From: Auanema rhodensis
Lineage: Eukaryota > Nematoda > Chromadorea > Rhabditida > Rhabditidae
DNA: 64,000 nt
Reading direction: 5' to 3'
Assembly: GCA_964057225.1 (NCBI GenBank)
Contig: OZ059895.1
Location: 19,912,688 to 19,976,687, forward strand
Both the position numbers and the translations under genes were made by a program. Positions 34,901-48,054 of this stretch are shown piece by piece. Within the stretch, counting starts at the first letter, position 1. Every line of letters begins with the position of its first letter. The notes below the pieces were generated by a model that was given only the letters and a program-made list of their open reading frames with translations, did not search any database and was not told the origin of the DNA.

Positions 34901-37900
34901 TAAGCTGCGTCGATCTGTGTTATCAGATTTGCGCTAGCTTAAAAATGCACCGAGATATCAACTGATATAAGTTCACACTTATATCCTCGATTTTCACCCT
35001 GAAGAATTAATTTTTTCGTTGAATAACATTGTCCATCGTTTTTGCCTTGAAAAAAGGAATCTAAAAACATCTACTTTTTGCAAAATTATTTTGAAATTTT
35101 TCGAAAAAATTTTTGTCAAAATGTTTTTGGAAGCAATGTTGAGTGTACATGGAAACTCAACATACACTAATGCATCATTTTTCAAACGATCATAACTAAT
35201 TTTTGTATTAAGCTTTTCTCAATGTAGTGTAGTGCATTCGATGCGGATTTTTGAGCTGCGTCGATCTGTGTTATCAGATTTGCGCTAGCTTGAAAATGCA
35301 CCGAGATATCAACTGATATAAGTTCACACTTACATCCTCGATTTTCACCCTGAAGAATTAATTTTTTCGTTGAATAACATTGTCCATCGTCTTTGCCTTG
35401 AAAGAAAGAATCTGAAAACATCTACTTTTTGCAAAATTATTTTGAAATTTTTCGAAAAAATTTTTGTGAAAATGTTTTTGGAAGCAATGTTGAGTGTACA
35501 TGGAAACTCAACATACACTAATGCATCATTTTTCAAACGATCATAACTAATTTTTGTATTTAGCTTTTCTCAATGTAGTGTAGTGCATTCGATGCGGATT
35601 TTTGAGCTGCGTCGATCTGTGTTATCAGATTTGCGCTAGCTTGAAAATGCACCGAGATATCAACTGATATAAGTTCACACTTACATCCTCGATTTTCACC
35701 CTGAAGAATTAATTTTTTCGTTGAATAACATTGTCCATCGTCTTTGCCTTGAAAGAAAGAATCTGAAAACATCTACTTTTTGCTAATATATTTTGAAATT
35801 TTTGAAAAAATTTTCGTCAAAATGTTTTTGGAAGCAATGTTGAGTGTACATGGAAACTCAACATACACTAATGCATCATTTTTCAAACGATCATAACTAA
35901 TTTTTGTATTGAGCGTTTCTCAATGTAGTACAGTGCATTCGATGCGGATTTTTAAGCTGCGTCGATCTGTGTTATCAGATTTGCGCTAGCTTAAAAATGC
36001 ACCGAGATATCAACTGATATAAGTTAACACTTATATCCTCGATTTTCACCCTGAAGAATTAATTTTTTTGTTGAATAACATTGTCCATCGTCTTTGCCTT
36101 GAAAGAAAGAATCTGAAAACATCTACTTTTTGCTAAATTATTTTGAAATTTTTCGAAAAAATTTTTGTCAAAATGTTTTTGGAAGCAATGTTGAGTGTAC
36201 ATGGAAACTCAACATACACTAATGCATCATTTTTCAAACGATCATAACTAATTTTTGTATTGAGCGTTTCTCAATGTAGTATAGTGCATTCGATGCGGAT
36301 TTTTAAGCTGCGTCGATCTGTGTTATCAGATTTGCGCTAGCTTAAAAATGCACCGAGATATCAACTGATATATGTTCACACTTAGATCCTCGATTTTCAC
36401 CCTGAAGAATTAATTTTTTCGTTGAATAACAATGTCCATCGTCTTTGCCTTGAAAGAAAGAATCAGAAAACATCTACTTTTTGCTAAATTATTTTGAAAT
36501 TTTTCGAAAAAATTTTTGTCAAAATGTTTTTGGAAGCAATGTTGAGTGTACATGGAAACTCAACATACACTAATGCATCATTTTGCAAACGATCATAACT
36601 AATTTCTGTATTGAGCGTTTCTCAATGTAGTATAGTGCATTCGATGCGGATTTTTAAGCTGCGTCGATCTGTGTTATCAGATTTGCGCTAGCTTAAAAAT
36701 GCACCGAGATATCAACTGATATAAGTTCACACTTATATCCTCGATTTTCACCCTGAAGAATTAATTTTTTCGTTGAATAACATTGTCCATCGTTTTTGCC
36801 TTGAAAAAAGGAATCTAAAAACATCTACTTTTTGCAAAATTATTTTGAAATTTTTCGAAAAAATTTTTGTCAAAATGTTTTTGGAAGCAATGTTGAGTGT
36901 ACATGGAAACTCAACATACACTAATGCATCATTTTTCAAACGATCATAACTAATTTTTGTATTAAGCTTTTCTCAATGTAGTGTAGTGCATTCGATGCGG
37001 ATTTTTGAGCTGCGTCGATCTGTGTTATCAGATTTGCGCTAGCTTGAAAATGCACCGAGATATCAACTGATATAAGTTCACACTTACATCCTCGATTTTC
37101 ACCCTGAAGAATTAATTTTTTCGTTGAATAACATTGTCCATCGTCTTTGCCTTGAAAGAAAGAATCTGAAAACATCTACTTTTTGCTAATATATTTTGAA
37201 ATTTTTGAAAAAATTTTCGTCAAAATGTTTTTGGAAGCAATGTTGAGTGTACATGGAAACTCAACATACACTAATGCATCATTTTTCAAACGATCATAAC
37301 TAATTTTTGTATTAAGCTTTTCTCAATGTAGTGTAGTGCATTCGATGCGGATTTTTAAGCTGCGTCGATCTGTGTTATCAGATTTGCGCTAGCTTAAAAA
37401 TGCACCGAGATATCAACTGATATAAGTTAACACTTATATCCTCGATTTTCACCCTGAAGAATTAATTTTTTCGTTGAATAACAATGTCCATCGTCTTTGC
37501 CTTGAAAGAAAGAATCTGAAAACATCTACTTTTTGCTAAATTATTTTGAAATTTTTCGAAAAAATTTTTGTCAAAATGTTTTTGGAAGCAATGTTGAGTG
37601 TACATGGAAACTCAACATACACTAATGCATCATTTTGCAAACGATCATAACTAATTTCTGTATTGAGCGTTTCTCAATGTAGTATAGTGCAATCGATGCG
37701 GATTTTTAAGCTGCGTCGATCTGTGTTATCAGATTTGCGCTAGCTTAAAAATGCACCGAGATATCAACTGATATAAGTTCACACTTATATCCTCGATTTT
37801 CACCCTGAAGAATTAATTTTTTCGTTGAATAACATTGTCCATCGTTTTTGCCTCAAAAAAAGGAATCTAAAAACATCTACTTTTTGCAAAATTATTTTGA

Positions 37901-38012
37901 AATTTTTCGAAAAAATTTTTGTCAAAATGTTTTTGGAAGCAATGTTGAGTGTACATGGAAACTCAACATACACTAATGCATCATTTTTCAAACGATCATA
38001 ACTAATTTTTGT
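31921..38012 (+). repeat. 6.1-kb duplicated HOR block, copy 2
   Basis: Second copy of the block at 25256-31347, with the same class order and all private marks noted there. About 570 bp (a V/S-like copy's remainder and one V copy, roughly 31348-31920) separate the two copies. To the right the pattern changes to V-S and U-V pairs with several hybrids up to 42,087. Near-identity over 6 kb points to a recent segmental duplication by unequal exchange, or to an assembly duplication; long reads spanning both would decide. Confidence 0.9.
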
Positions 38013-41000
38013 ATTAAGCTTTTCTCAATGTAGTGTAGTGCATTCGATGCGGATTTTTGAGCTGCGTCGATCTGTGTTATCAGATTTGCGCTAGCTTGAA
38101 AATGCACCGAGATATCAACTGATATAAGTTCACACTTACATCCTCGATTTTCACCCTGAAGAATTAATTTTTTCGTTGAATAACATTGTCCATCGTCTTT
38201 GCCTTGAAAGAAAGAATCTGAAAACATCTACTTTTTGCTAATATATTTTGAAATTTTTGAAAAAATTTTCGTCAAAATGTTTTTGGAAGCAATGTTGAGT
38301 GTACATGGAAACTCAACATACACTAATGCATCATTTTTCAAACGATCATAACTAATTTTTGTATTGAGCGTTTCTCAATGTAGTATAGTGCATTCGATGC
38401 GGATTTTTAAGCTGCGTCGATCTGTGTTATCAGATTTGCGCTAGCTTAAAAATGCACCGAGATATCAACTGATATAAGTTAACACTTATATCCTCGATTT
38501 TCACCCTGAAGAATTAATTTTTTCGTTGAATAACATTGTCCATCGTTTTTGCCTCAAAAAAAGGAATCTAAAAACATCTACTTTTTGCAAAATTATTTTG
38601 AAATTTTTCGAAAAAATTTTTGTCAAAATGTTTTTGGAAGCAATGTTGAGTGTACATGGAAACTCAACATACACTAATGCATCATTTTTCAAACGATCAT
38701 AACTAATTTTTGTATTAAGCTTTTCTCAATGTAGTGTAGTGCATTCGATGCGGATTTTTGAGCTGCGTCGATCTGTGTTATCAGATTTGCGCTAGCTTGA
38801 AAATGCACCGAGATATCAACTGATATAAGTTCACACTTACATCCTCGATTTTCACCCTGAAGAATTAATTTTTTCGTTGAATAACATTGTCCATCGTCTT
38901 TGCCTTGAAAGAAAGAATCTGAAAACATCTACTTTTTGCTAATATATTTTGAAATTTTTGAAAAAATTTTCGTCAAAATGTTTTTGGAAGCAATGTTGAG
39001 TGTACATGGAAACTCAACATACACTAATGCATCATTTTTCAAACGATCATAACTAATTTTTGTATTGAGCGTTTCTCAATGTAGTATAGTGCATTCGATG
39101 CGGATTTTTAAGCTGCGTCGATCTGTGTTATCAGATTTGCGCTAGCTTAAAAATGCACCGAGATATCAACTGATATAAGTTAACACTTATATCCTCGATT
39201 TTCACCCTGAAGAATTAATTTTTTCGTTGAATAACATTGTTCATCGTTTTTGCCTTGAAAAAAGGAATCTAAAAACATCTACTTTTTGCAAAATTATTTT
39301 GAAATTTTTCGAAAAAATTTTTGTCAAAATGTTTTTGGAAGCAATGTTGAGTGTACATGGAAACTCAACATACACTAATGCATCATTTTGCAAACGATCA
39401 TAACTAATTTCTGTATTGAGCGTTTCTCAATGTAGTATAGTGCAATCGATGCGGATTTTTAAGCTGCGTCGATCTGTGTTATCAGATTTGCGCTAGCTTA
39501 AAAATGCACCGAGATATCAACTGATATAAGTTCACACTTATATCCTCGATTTTCACCCTGAAGAATTAATTTTTTCGTTGAATAACATTGTCCATCGTTT
39601 TTGCCTTGAAAAAAGGAATCTAAAAACATCTACTTTTTGCAAAATTATTTTGAAATTTTTCGAAAAAATTTTTGTCAAAATGTTTTTGGAAGCAATGTTG
39701 AGTGTACATGGAAACTCAACATACACTAATGCATCATTTTTCAAACGATCATAACTAATTTTTGTATTAAGCTTTTCTCAATGTAGTGTAGTGCATTCGA
39801 TGCGGATTTTTGAGCTGCGTCGATCTGTGTTATCAGATTTGCGCTAGCTTGAAAATGCACCGAGATATCAACTGATATAAGTTCACACTTACATCCTCGA
39901 TTTTCACCCTGAAGAATTAATTTTTTCGTTGAATAACATTGTCCATCGTCTTTGCCTTGAAAGAAAGAATCTGAAAACATCTACTTTTTGCTAATATATT
40001 TTGAAATTTTTGAAAAAATTTTCGTCAAAATGTTTTTGGAAGCAATGTTGAGTGTACATGGAAACTCAACATACACTAATGCATCATTTTTCAAACGATC
40101 ATAACTAATTTTTGTATTGAGCGTTTCTCAATGTAGTATAGTGCAATCGATGCGGATTTTTAAGCTGCGTCGATCTGTGTTATCAGATTTGCGCTAGCTT
40201 AAAAATGCACCGAGATATCAACTGATATAAGTTCACACTTATATCCTCGATTTTCACCCTGAAGAATTAATTTTTTCGTTGAATAACAATGTCCATCGTC
40301 TTTGCCTTGAAAGAAAGAATCTGAAAACATCTACTTTTTGCTAAATTATTTTGAAATTTTTCGAAAAAATTTTTGTCAAAATGTTTTTGGAAGCAATGTT
40401 GAGTGTACATGGAAACTCAACATACACTAATGCATCATTTTGCAAACGATCATAACTAATTTCTGTATTGAGCGTTTCTCAATGTAGTATAGTGCAATCG
40501 ATGCGGATTTTTAAGCTGCGTCGATCTGTGTTATCAGATTTGCGCTAGCTTAAAAATGCACCGAGATATCAACTGATATAAGTTCACACTTATATCCTCG
40601 ATTTTCACCCTGAAGAATTAATTTTTTCGTTGAATAACATTGTCCATCGTTTTTGCCTTGAAAAAAGGAATCTAAAAACATCTACTTTTTGCAAAATTAT
40701 TTTGAAATTTTTCGAAAAAATTTTTGTCAAAATGTTTTTGGAAGCAATGTTGAGTGTACATGGAAACTCAACATACACTAATGCATCATTTTTCAAACGA
40801 TCATAACTAATTTTTGTATTAAGCTTTTCTCAATGTAGTATAGTGCAATCGATGCGGATTTTTAAGCTGCGTCGATCTGTGTTATCAGATTTGCGCTAGC
40901 TTAAAAATGCACCGAGATATCAACTGATATAAGTTCACACTTATATCCTCGATTTTCACCCTGAAGAATTAATTTTTTCGTTGAATAACAATGTCCATCG

Positions 41001-41741
41001 TCTTTGCCTTGAAAGAAAGAATCTGAAAACATCTACTTTTTGCTAAATTATTTTGAAATTTTTCGAAAAAATTTTTGTCAAAATGTTTTTGGAAGCAATG
41101 TTGAGTGTACATGGAAACTCAACATACACTAATGCATCATTTTGCAAACGATCATAACTAATTTCTGTATTGAGCGTTTCTCAATGTAGTATAGTGCAAT
41201 CGATGCGGATTTTTAAGCTGCGTCGATCTGTGTTATCAGATTTGCGCTAGCTTAAAAATGCACCGAGATATCAACTGATATAAGTTCACACTTATATCCT
41301 CGATTTTCACCCTGAAGAATTAATTTTTTCGTTGAATAACATTGTCCATCGTTTTTGCCTTGAAAAAAGGAATCTAAAAACATCTACTTTTTGCAAAATT
41401 ATTTTGAAATTTTTCGAAAAAATTTTTGTCAAAATGTTTTTGGAAGCAATGTTGAGTGTACATGGAAACTCAACATACACTAATGCATCATTTTTCAAAC
41501 GATCATAACTAATTTTTGTATTAAGCTTTTCTCAATGTAGTGTAGTGCATTCGATGCGGATTTTTGAGCTGCGTCGATCTGTGTTATCAGATTTGCGCTA
41601 GCTTGAAAATGCACCGAGATATCAACTGATATAAGTTCACACTTACATCCTCGGTTTTCACCCTGAAGAATTAATTTTTTCGTTGAATAACATTGTCCAT
41701 CGTCTTTGCCTTGAAAGAAAGAATCTGAAAACATCTACTTT

Positions 41742-42087
41742 TTGCTAATATATTTTGAAATTTTTGAAAAAATTTTCGTCAAAATGTTTTTGGAAGCAAT
41801 GTTGAGTGTACATGGAAACTCAACATACACTAATGCATCATTTTTCAAACGATCATAACTAATTTTTGTATTGAGCGTTTCTCAATGTAGTTTAATTCGT
41901 TGCGGATTTTTAAGCTGCGTCGATCTGTGTTATCAGATTTGCGCTAGCTTAAAAATGCACCGAGATATCAACTGATATAAGTTAACACTTATATCCTCGA
42001 TTTTCACCCTGAAGAATTAATTTTTTTGTTGAATAACATTGTCCATCGTCTTTGCCTTGAAAGAAAGAATCTGAAAACATCTACTTT
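41742..42087 (+). repeat. 346-bp boundary monomer with unique 4-bp loss
   Basis: This is an S-class copy. In addition to the usual one-base loss, it reads 'tttaattcgt' at 41891-41900 where all others have a 14-base stretch 'tatagtgcattcga' or a close variant. The result is four bases shorter and removes the GTGCAT segment at the left of the large hairpin. It is the only monomer whose length is not 350 or 351 bp. It is also the last copy of the S class, so it lies exactly where the sub-array type changes. Confidence 0.9.
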
Positions 42088-45000
42088 TTGCTAAATTATT
42101 TTGAAATTTTTCGAAAAAATTTTTGTCAAAATGTTTTTGGAAGCAATGTTGAGTGTACATGGAAACTCAACATACACTAATGCATCATTTTTCAAACGAT
42201 CATAACTAATTTTTGTATTGAGCGTTTCTCAATGTAGTATAGTGCATTCGATGCGGATTTTTAAGCTGCGTCGATCTGTGTTATCAGATTTGCGCTAGCT
42301 TAAAAATGCACCGAGATATCAACTGATATATGTTCACACTTAGATCCTCGATTTTCACCCTGAAGAATTAATTTTTTCGTTGAATAACAATGTCCATCGT
42401 CTTTGCCTTGAAAGAAAGAATCTGAAAACATCTACTTTTTGCTAAATTATTTTGAAATTTTTCGAAAAAATTTTTGTCAAAATGTTTTTGGAAGCAATGT
42501 TGAGTGTACATGGAAACTCAACATACACTAATGCATCATTTTTCAAACGATCATAACTAATTTTTGTATTGAGCGTTTCTCAATGTAGTGTAGTGCATTC
42601 GATGCGGATTTTTGAGCTGCGTCGATCTGTGTTTTCAGATTTGCGCTAGCTTAAAAATGCACCGAGATATCAACTGATATATGTTCACACTTAGATCCTC
42701 GATTTTCACCCTGAAGAATTAATTTTTTCGTTGAATAACATTGTCCATCGTCTTTGCCTTGAAAGAAAGAATCTGAAAACATCTACTTTTTGCTAAATTA
42801 TTTCGAAATTTTTCGAAAAAATTTTTGTCAAAATGTTTTTGGAAGCAATGTTGAGTGTACATGGAAACTCAACATACACTAATGCATCATTTTTCAAACG
42901 ATCATAACTAATTTTTGTATTGAGCGTTTCTCAATGTAGTATAGTGCATTCGATGCGGATTTTTAAGCTGCGTCGATCTGTGTTATCAGATTTGCGCTAG
43001 CTGAAAAATGCACCGAGATATCAACTGATATATGTTCACACTTAGATCCTCGATTTTCACCCTGAAGAATTAATTTTTTCGTTGAATAACAATGTCCATC
43101 GTCTTTGCCTTGAAAGAAAGAATCTGAAAACATCTACTTTTTGCTAAATTATTTTGAAATTTTTCGAAAAAATTTTTGTCAAAATGTTTTTGGAAGCAAT
43201 GTTGAGTGTACATGGAAACTCAACATACACTAATGCATCATTTTTCAAACGATCATAACTAATTTTTGTATTGAGCGTTTCTCAATGTAGTATAGTGCAT
43301 TCGATGCGGATTTTTAAGCTGCGTCGATCTGTGTTATCAGATTTGCGCTAGCTTAAAAATGCACCGAGATATCAACTGATATATGTTCACACTTAGATCC
43401 TCGATGTTCACCCTGAAGAATTAATTTTTTCGTTGAATAACAATGTCCATCGTCTTTGCCTTGAAAGAAAGAATCTGAAAACATCTACTTTTTGCTAAAT
43501 TATTTTGAAATTTTTCGAAAAAATTTTTGTCAAAATGTTTTTGGAAGCAATGTTGAGTGTACATGGAAACTCAACATATACTAATGCATCATTTTTCAAA
43601 CGATCATAACTAATTTTTGTATTAAGCGTTTCTCAATGTAGTATAGTGCATTCGATGCGGATTTTTAAGCTGCGTCGATCTGTGTTTTCAGATTTGCGCT
43701 AGCTTAAAAATGCACCGAGATATCAACTGATATAAGTTCACACTTATATCCTCGATTTTCACCCTGAAGAATTAATTTTTTCGTTGAATAACATTGTCCA
43801 TCGTCTTTGCCTTGAAAAAAGGAATCTAAAAACATCTACTTTTTGCTAAATTATTTTGAAATTTTTCGAAAAAATTTTTGTCAAAATGTTTTTGGAAGCA
43901 ATGTTGAGTGTACATGGAAACTCAACATACACTAATGCATCATTTTTCAAACGATCATAACTAATTTTTGTATTGAGCGTTTCTCAATGTAGTATAGTGC
44001 ATTCGATGCGGATTTTTAAGCTGCGTCGATCTGTGTTATCAGATTTGCGCTAGCTGAAAAATGCACCGAGATATCAACTGATATATGTTCACACTTAGAT
44101 CCTCGATTTTCACCCTGAAGAATTAATTTTTTCGTTGAATAACAATGTCCATCGTCTTTGCCTTGAAAGAAAGAATCTGAAAACATCTACTTTTTGCTAA
44201 ATTATTTTGAAATTTTTCGAAAAAATTTTTGTCAAAATGTTTTTGGAAGCAATGTTGAGTGTACATGGAAACTCAACATACACTAATGCATCATTTTTCA
44301 AACGATCATAACTAATTTTTGTATTGAGCGTTTCTCAATGTAGTATAGTGCATTCGATGCGGATTTTTAAGCTGCGTCGATCTGTGTTTTCAGATTTGCG
44401 CTAGCTTAAAAATGCACCGAGATATCAACTGATATAAGTTCACACTTACATCCTCGATTTTCACCCTGAAGAATTAATTTTTTCGTTGAATAACATTGTC
44501 CATCGTCTTTGCCTTGAAAAAAAGAATCTGAAAACATCTACTTTTTGCTAAATTATTTTGAAATTTTTCGAAAAAATTTTTGTCAAAATGTTTTTGGAAG
44601 CAATGTTGAGTGTACATGGAAACTCAACATATACTAATGCATCATTTTTCAAACGATCATAACTAATTTTTGTATTAAGCGTTTCTCAATGTAGTATAGT
44701 GCATTCGATGCGGATTTTTAAGCTGCGTCGATCTGTGTTTTCAGATTTGCGCTAGCTTAAAAATGCACCGAGATATCAACTGATATAAGTTCACACTTAC
44801 ATCCTCGATTTTCACCCTGAAGAATTAATTTTTTCGTTGAATAACATTGTCCATCGTCTTTGCCTTGAAAAAAAGAATCTGAAAACATCTACTTTTTGCT
44901 AAATTATTTTGAAATTTTTCGAAAAAATTTTTGTCAAAATGTTTTTGGAAGCAATGTTGAGTGTACATGGAAACTCAACATATACTAATGCATCATTTTT

Positions 45001-45246
45001 CAAACGATCATAACTAATTTTTGTATTGAGCGTTTCTCAATGTAGTATAGTGCATTCGATGCGGATTTTTAAGCTGCGTCGATCTGTGTTATCAGATTTG
45101 CGCTAGCTTAAAAATGCACCGAGATATCAACTGATATATGTTCACACTTAGATCCTCGATTTTCACCCTGAAGAATTAATTTTTTCGTTGAATAACAATG
45201 TCCATCGTCTTTGCCTTGAAAGAAAGAATCTGAAAACATCTACTTT
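42088..45246 (+). repeat. Transitional monomers of region III
   Basis: Nine monomers before the regular HOR. Most are T-like ('atatatgtt', 'tagatcc'), with three P/Q-like copies at 43492, 44194 and 44545. The copy at 42439 combines the V marks 'gtgtag' and 'tttttgagc' with 'ttttcag', making it a V/P-type mosaic. Private changes include 'atttcgaaat' near 42800, 'gctgaaaaatg' near 43000 and 44054, and 'tcgatgttcaccc' near 43402. The greater diversity is what one expects near an edge of a homogenised HOR domain. Confidence 0.75.
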
Positions 45247-48054
45247 TTGATAAATTATTTTGAAATTTTTCGAAAAAATTTTTGTCAAAATGTTTTTGGA
45301 AGCAATGTTGAGTGTACATGGAAACTCAACATATACTAATGCATCATTTTTCAAACGATCATAACTAATTTTTGTATTAAGCGTTTCTCAATGTAGTATA
45401 GTGCATTCGATGCGGATTTTTAAGCTGCGTCGATCTGTGTTTTCAGATTTGCGCTAGCTTAAAAATGCACCGAGATATCAACTGATATAAGTTCACACTT
45501 ATATCCTCGATTTTCACCCTGAAGAATTAATTTTTTCGTTGAATAACATTGTCCATCGTCTTTGCCTTGAAAAAAGGAATCTAAAAACATCTACTTTTTG
45601 CTAAATTATTTTGAAATTTTTCGAAAAAATTTTTGTCAAAATGTTTTTGGAAGCAATGTTGAGTGTACATGGAAACTCAACATATACTAATGCATCATTT
45701 TTCAAACGATCATAACTAATTTTGGTATTAAGCGTTTCTCAATGTAGTATAGTGCATTCGATGCGGATTTTTAAGCTGCGTCGATCTGTGTTTTCAGATT
45801 TGCGCTAGCTTAAAAATGCACCGAGATATCAACTGATATAAGTTCACACTTATATCCTCGATTTTCACCCTGAAGAATTAATTTTTTCGTTGAATAACAT
45901 TGTCCATCGTCTTTGCCTTGAAAAAAGGAATCTAAAAACATCTACTTTTTGCTAAATTATTTTGAAATTTTTCGAAAAAATTTTTGTCAAAATGTTTTTG
46001 GAAGCAATGTTGAGTGTACATGGAAACTCAACATACACTAATGCATCATTTTTCAAACGATCATAACTAATTTTTGTATTGAGCGTTTCTCAATGTAGTA
46101 TAGTGCATTCGATGCGGATTTTTAAGCTGCGTCGATCTGTGTTTTCAGATTTGCGCTAGCTTAAAAATGCACCGAGATATCAACTGATATAAGTTCACAC
46201 TTACATCCTCGATTTTCACCCTGAAGAATTAATTTTTTCGTTGAATAACATTGTCCATCGTCTTTGCCTTGAAAGAAAGAATCTGAAAACATCTACTTTT
46301 TGCTAAATTATTTTGAAATTTTTCGAAAAAATTTTTGTCAAAATGTTTTTGGAAGCAATGTTGAGTGTACATGGAAACTCAACATACACTAATGCATCAT
46401 TTTTCAAACGATCATAACTAATTTTTGTATTGAGCGTTTCTCAATGTAGTATAGTGCATTCGATGCGGATTTTTAAGCTGCGTCGATCTGTGTTATCAGA
46501 TTTGCGCTAGCTTAAAAATGCACCGAGATATCAACTGATATATGTTCACACTTAGATCCTCGATTTTCACCCTGAAGAATTAATTTTTTCGTTGAATAAC
46601 AATGTCCATCGTCTTTGCCTTGAAAGAAAGAATCTGAAAACATCTACTTTTTGCTAAATTATTTTGAAATTTTTCGAAAAAATTTTTGTCAAAATGTTTT
46701 TGGAAGCAATGTTGAGTGTACATGGAAACTCAACATATACTAATGCATCATTTTTCAAACGATCATAACTAATTTTTGTATTAAGCGTTTCTCAATGTAG
46801 TATAGTGCATTCGAAGCGGATTTTTAAGCTGCGTCGATCTGTGTTTTCAGATTTGCGCTAGCTTAAAAATGCACCGAGATATCAACTGATATAAGTTCAC
46901 ACTTATATCCTCGATTTTCACCCTGAAGAATTAATTTTTTCGTTGAATAACATTGTCCATCGTCTTTGCCTTGAAAAAAGGAATCTAAAAACATCTACTT
47001 TTTGCTAAATTATTTTGAAATTTTTCGAAAAAATTTTTGTCAAAATGTTTTTGGAAGCAATGTTGAGTGTACATGGAAACTCAACATACACTAATGCATC
47101 ATTTTTCAAACGATCATAACTAATTTTTGTATTGAGCGTTTCTCAATGTAGTATAGTGCATTCGATGCGGATTTTTAAGCTGCGTCGATCTGTGTTTTCA
47201 GATTTGCGCTAGCTTAAAAATGCACCGAGATATCAACTGATATAAGTTCACACTTACATCCTCGATTTTCACCCTGAAGAATTAATTTTTTCGTTGAATA
47301 ACATTGTCCATCGTCTTTGCCTTGAAAGAAAGAATCTGAAAACATCTACTTTTTGCTAAATTATTTTGAAATTTTTCGAAAAAATTTTTGTCAAAATGTT
47401 TTTGGAAGCAATGTTGAGTGTACATGGAAACTCAACATACACTAATGCATCATTTTTCAAACGATCATAACTAATTTTTGTATTGAGCGTTTCTCAATGT
47501 AGTATAGTGCATTCGATGCGGATTTTTAAGCTGCGTCGATCTGTGTTTTCAGATTTGCGCTAGCTTAAAAATGCACCGAGATATCAACTGATATAAGTTC
47601 ACACTTACATCCTCGATTTTCACCCTGAAGAATTAATTTTTTCGTTGAATAACATTGTCCATCGTCTTTGCCTTGAAAAAAAGAATCTGAAAACATCTAC
47701 TTTTTGCTAAATTATTTTGAAATTTTTCGAAAAAATTTTTGTCAAAATGTTTTTGGAAGCAATGTTGAGTGTACATGGAAACTCAACATATACTAATGCA
47801 TCATTTTTCAAACGATCATAACTAATTTTTGTATTGAGCGTTTCTCAATGTAGTATAGTGCATTCGATGCGGATTTTTAAGCTGCGTCGATCTGTGTTAT
47901 CAGATTTGCGCTAGCTTAAAAATGCACCGAGATATCAACTGATATATGTTCACACTTAGATCCTCGATTTTCACCCTGAAGAATTAATTTTTTCGTTGAA
48001 TAACAATGTCCATCGTCTTTGCCTTGAAAGAAAGAATCTGAAAACATCTACTTT
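45247..48054 (+). repeat. Region III HOR unit 1, eight monomers (2,808 bp)
   Basis: It begins with the marker 'ttgataaatt'. Compared with the nine-monomer unit it lacks one Q-like copy of the type ending 'acttatatcc...aaaaaagg'. The fifth monomer carries the private 'tcgaagcgg' near 46813. The second copy has a private 'tttggtatt' near 45721. Confidence 0.85.

Larger units (their letters stand above)
21399..42087 (+). repeat. Satellite region IIb: V-S-T-U tetramer sub-array
   Basis: Monomers 62-120. It uses the same classes as region IIa but with derived marks. V copies read 'gatgcgg' in place of 'gatacgg' and are either 'ttaagctt' or 'tttagctt'. Many S copies have 'gtacagtg'. Many T copies have 'aatcagaaaac', and some 'ttgagtg'. 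U copies read 'ataacattg'. The dominant unit is V-S-T-U (about 1,403 bp), interrupted by W-R-S-T-U segments. The region ends at the 346-bp monomer, the last one of the shorter class. Confidence 0.8.
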
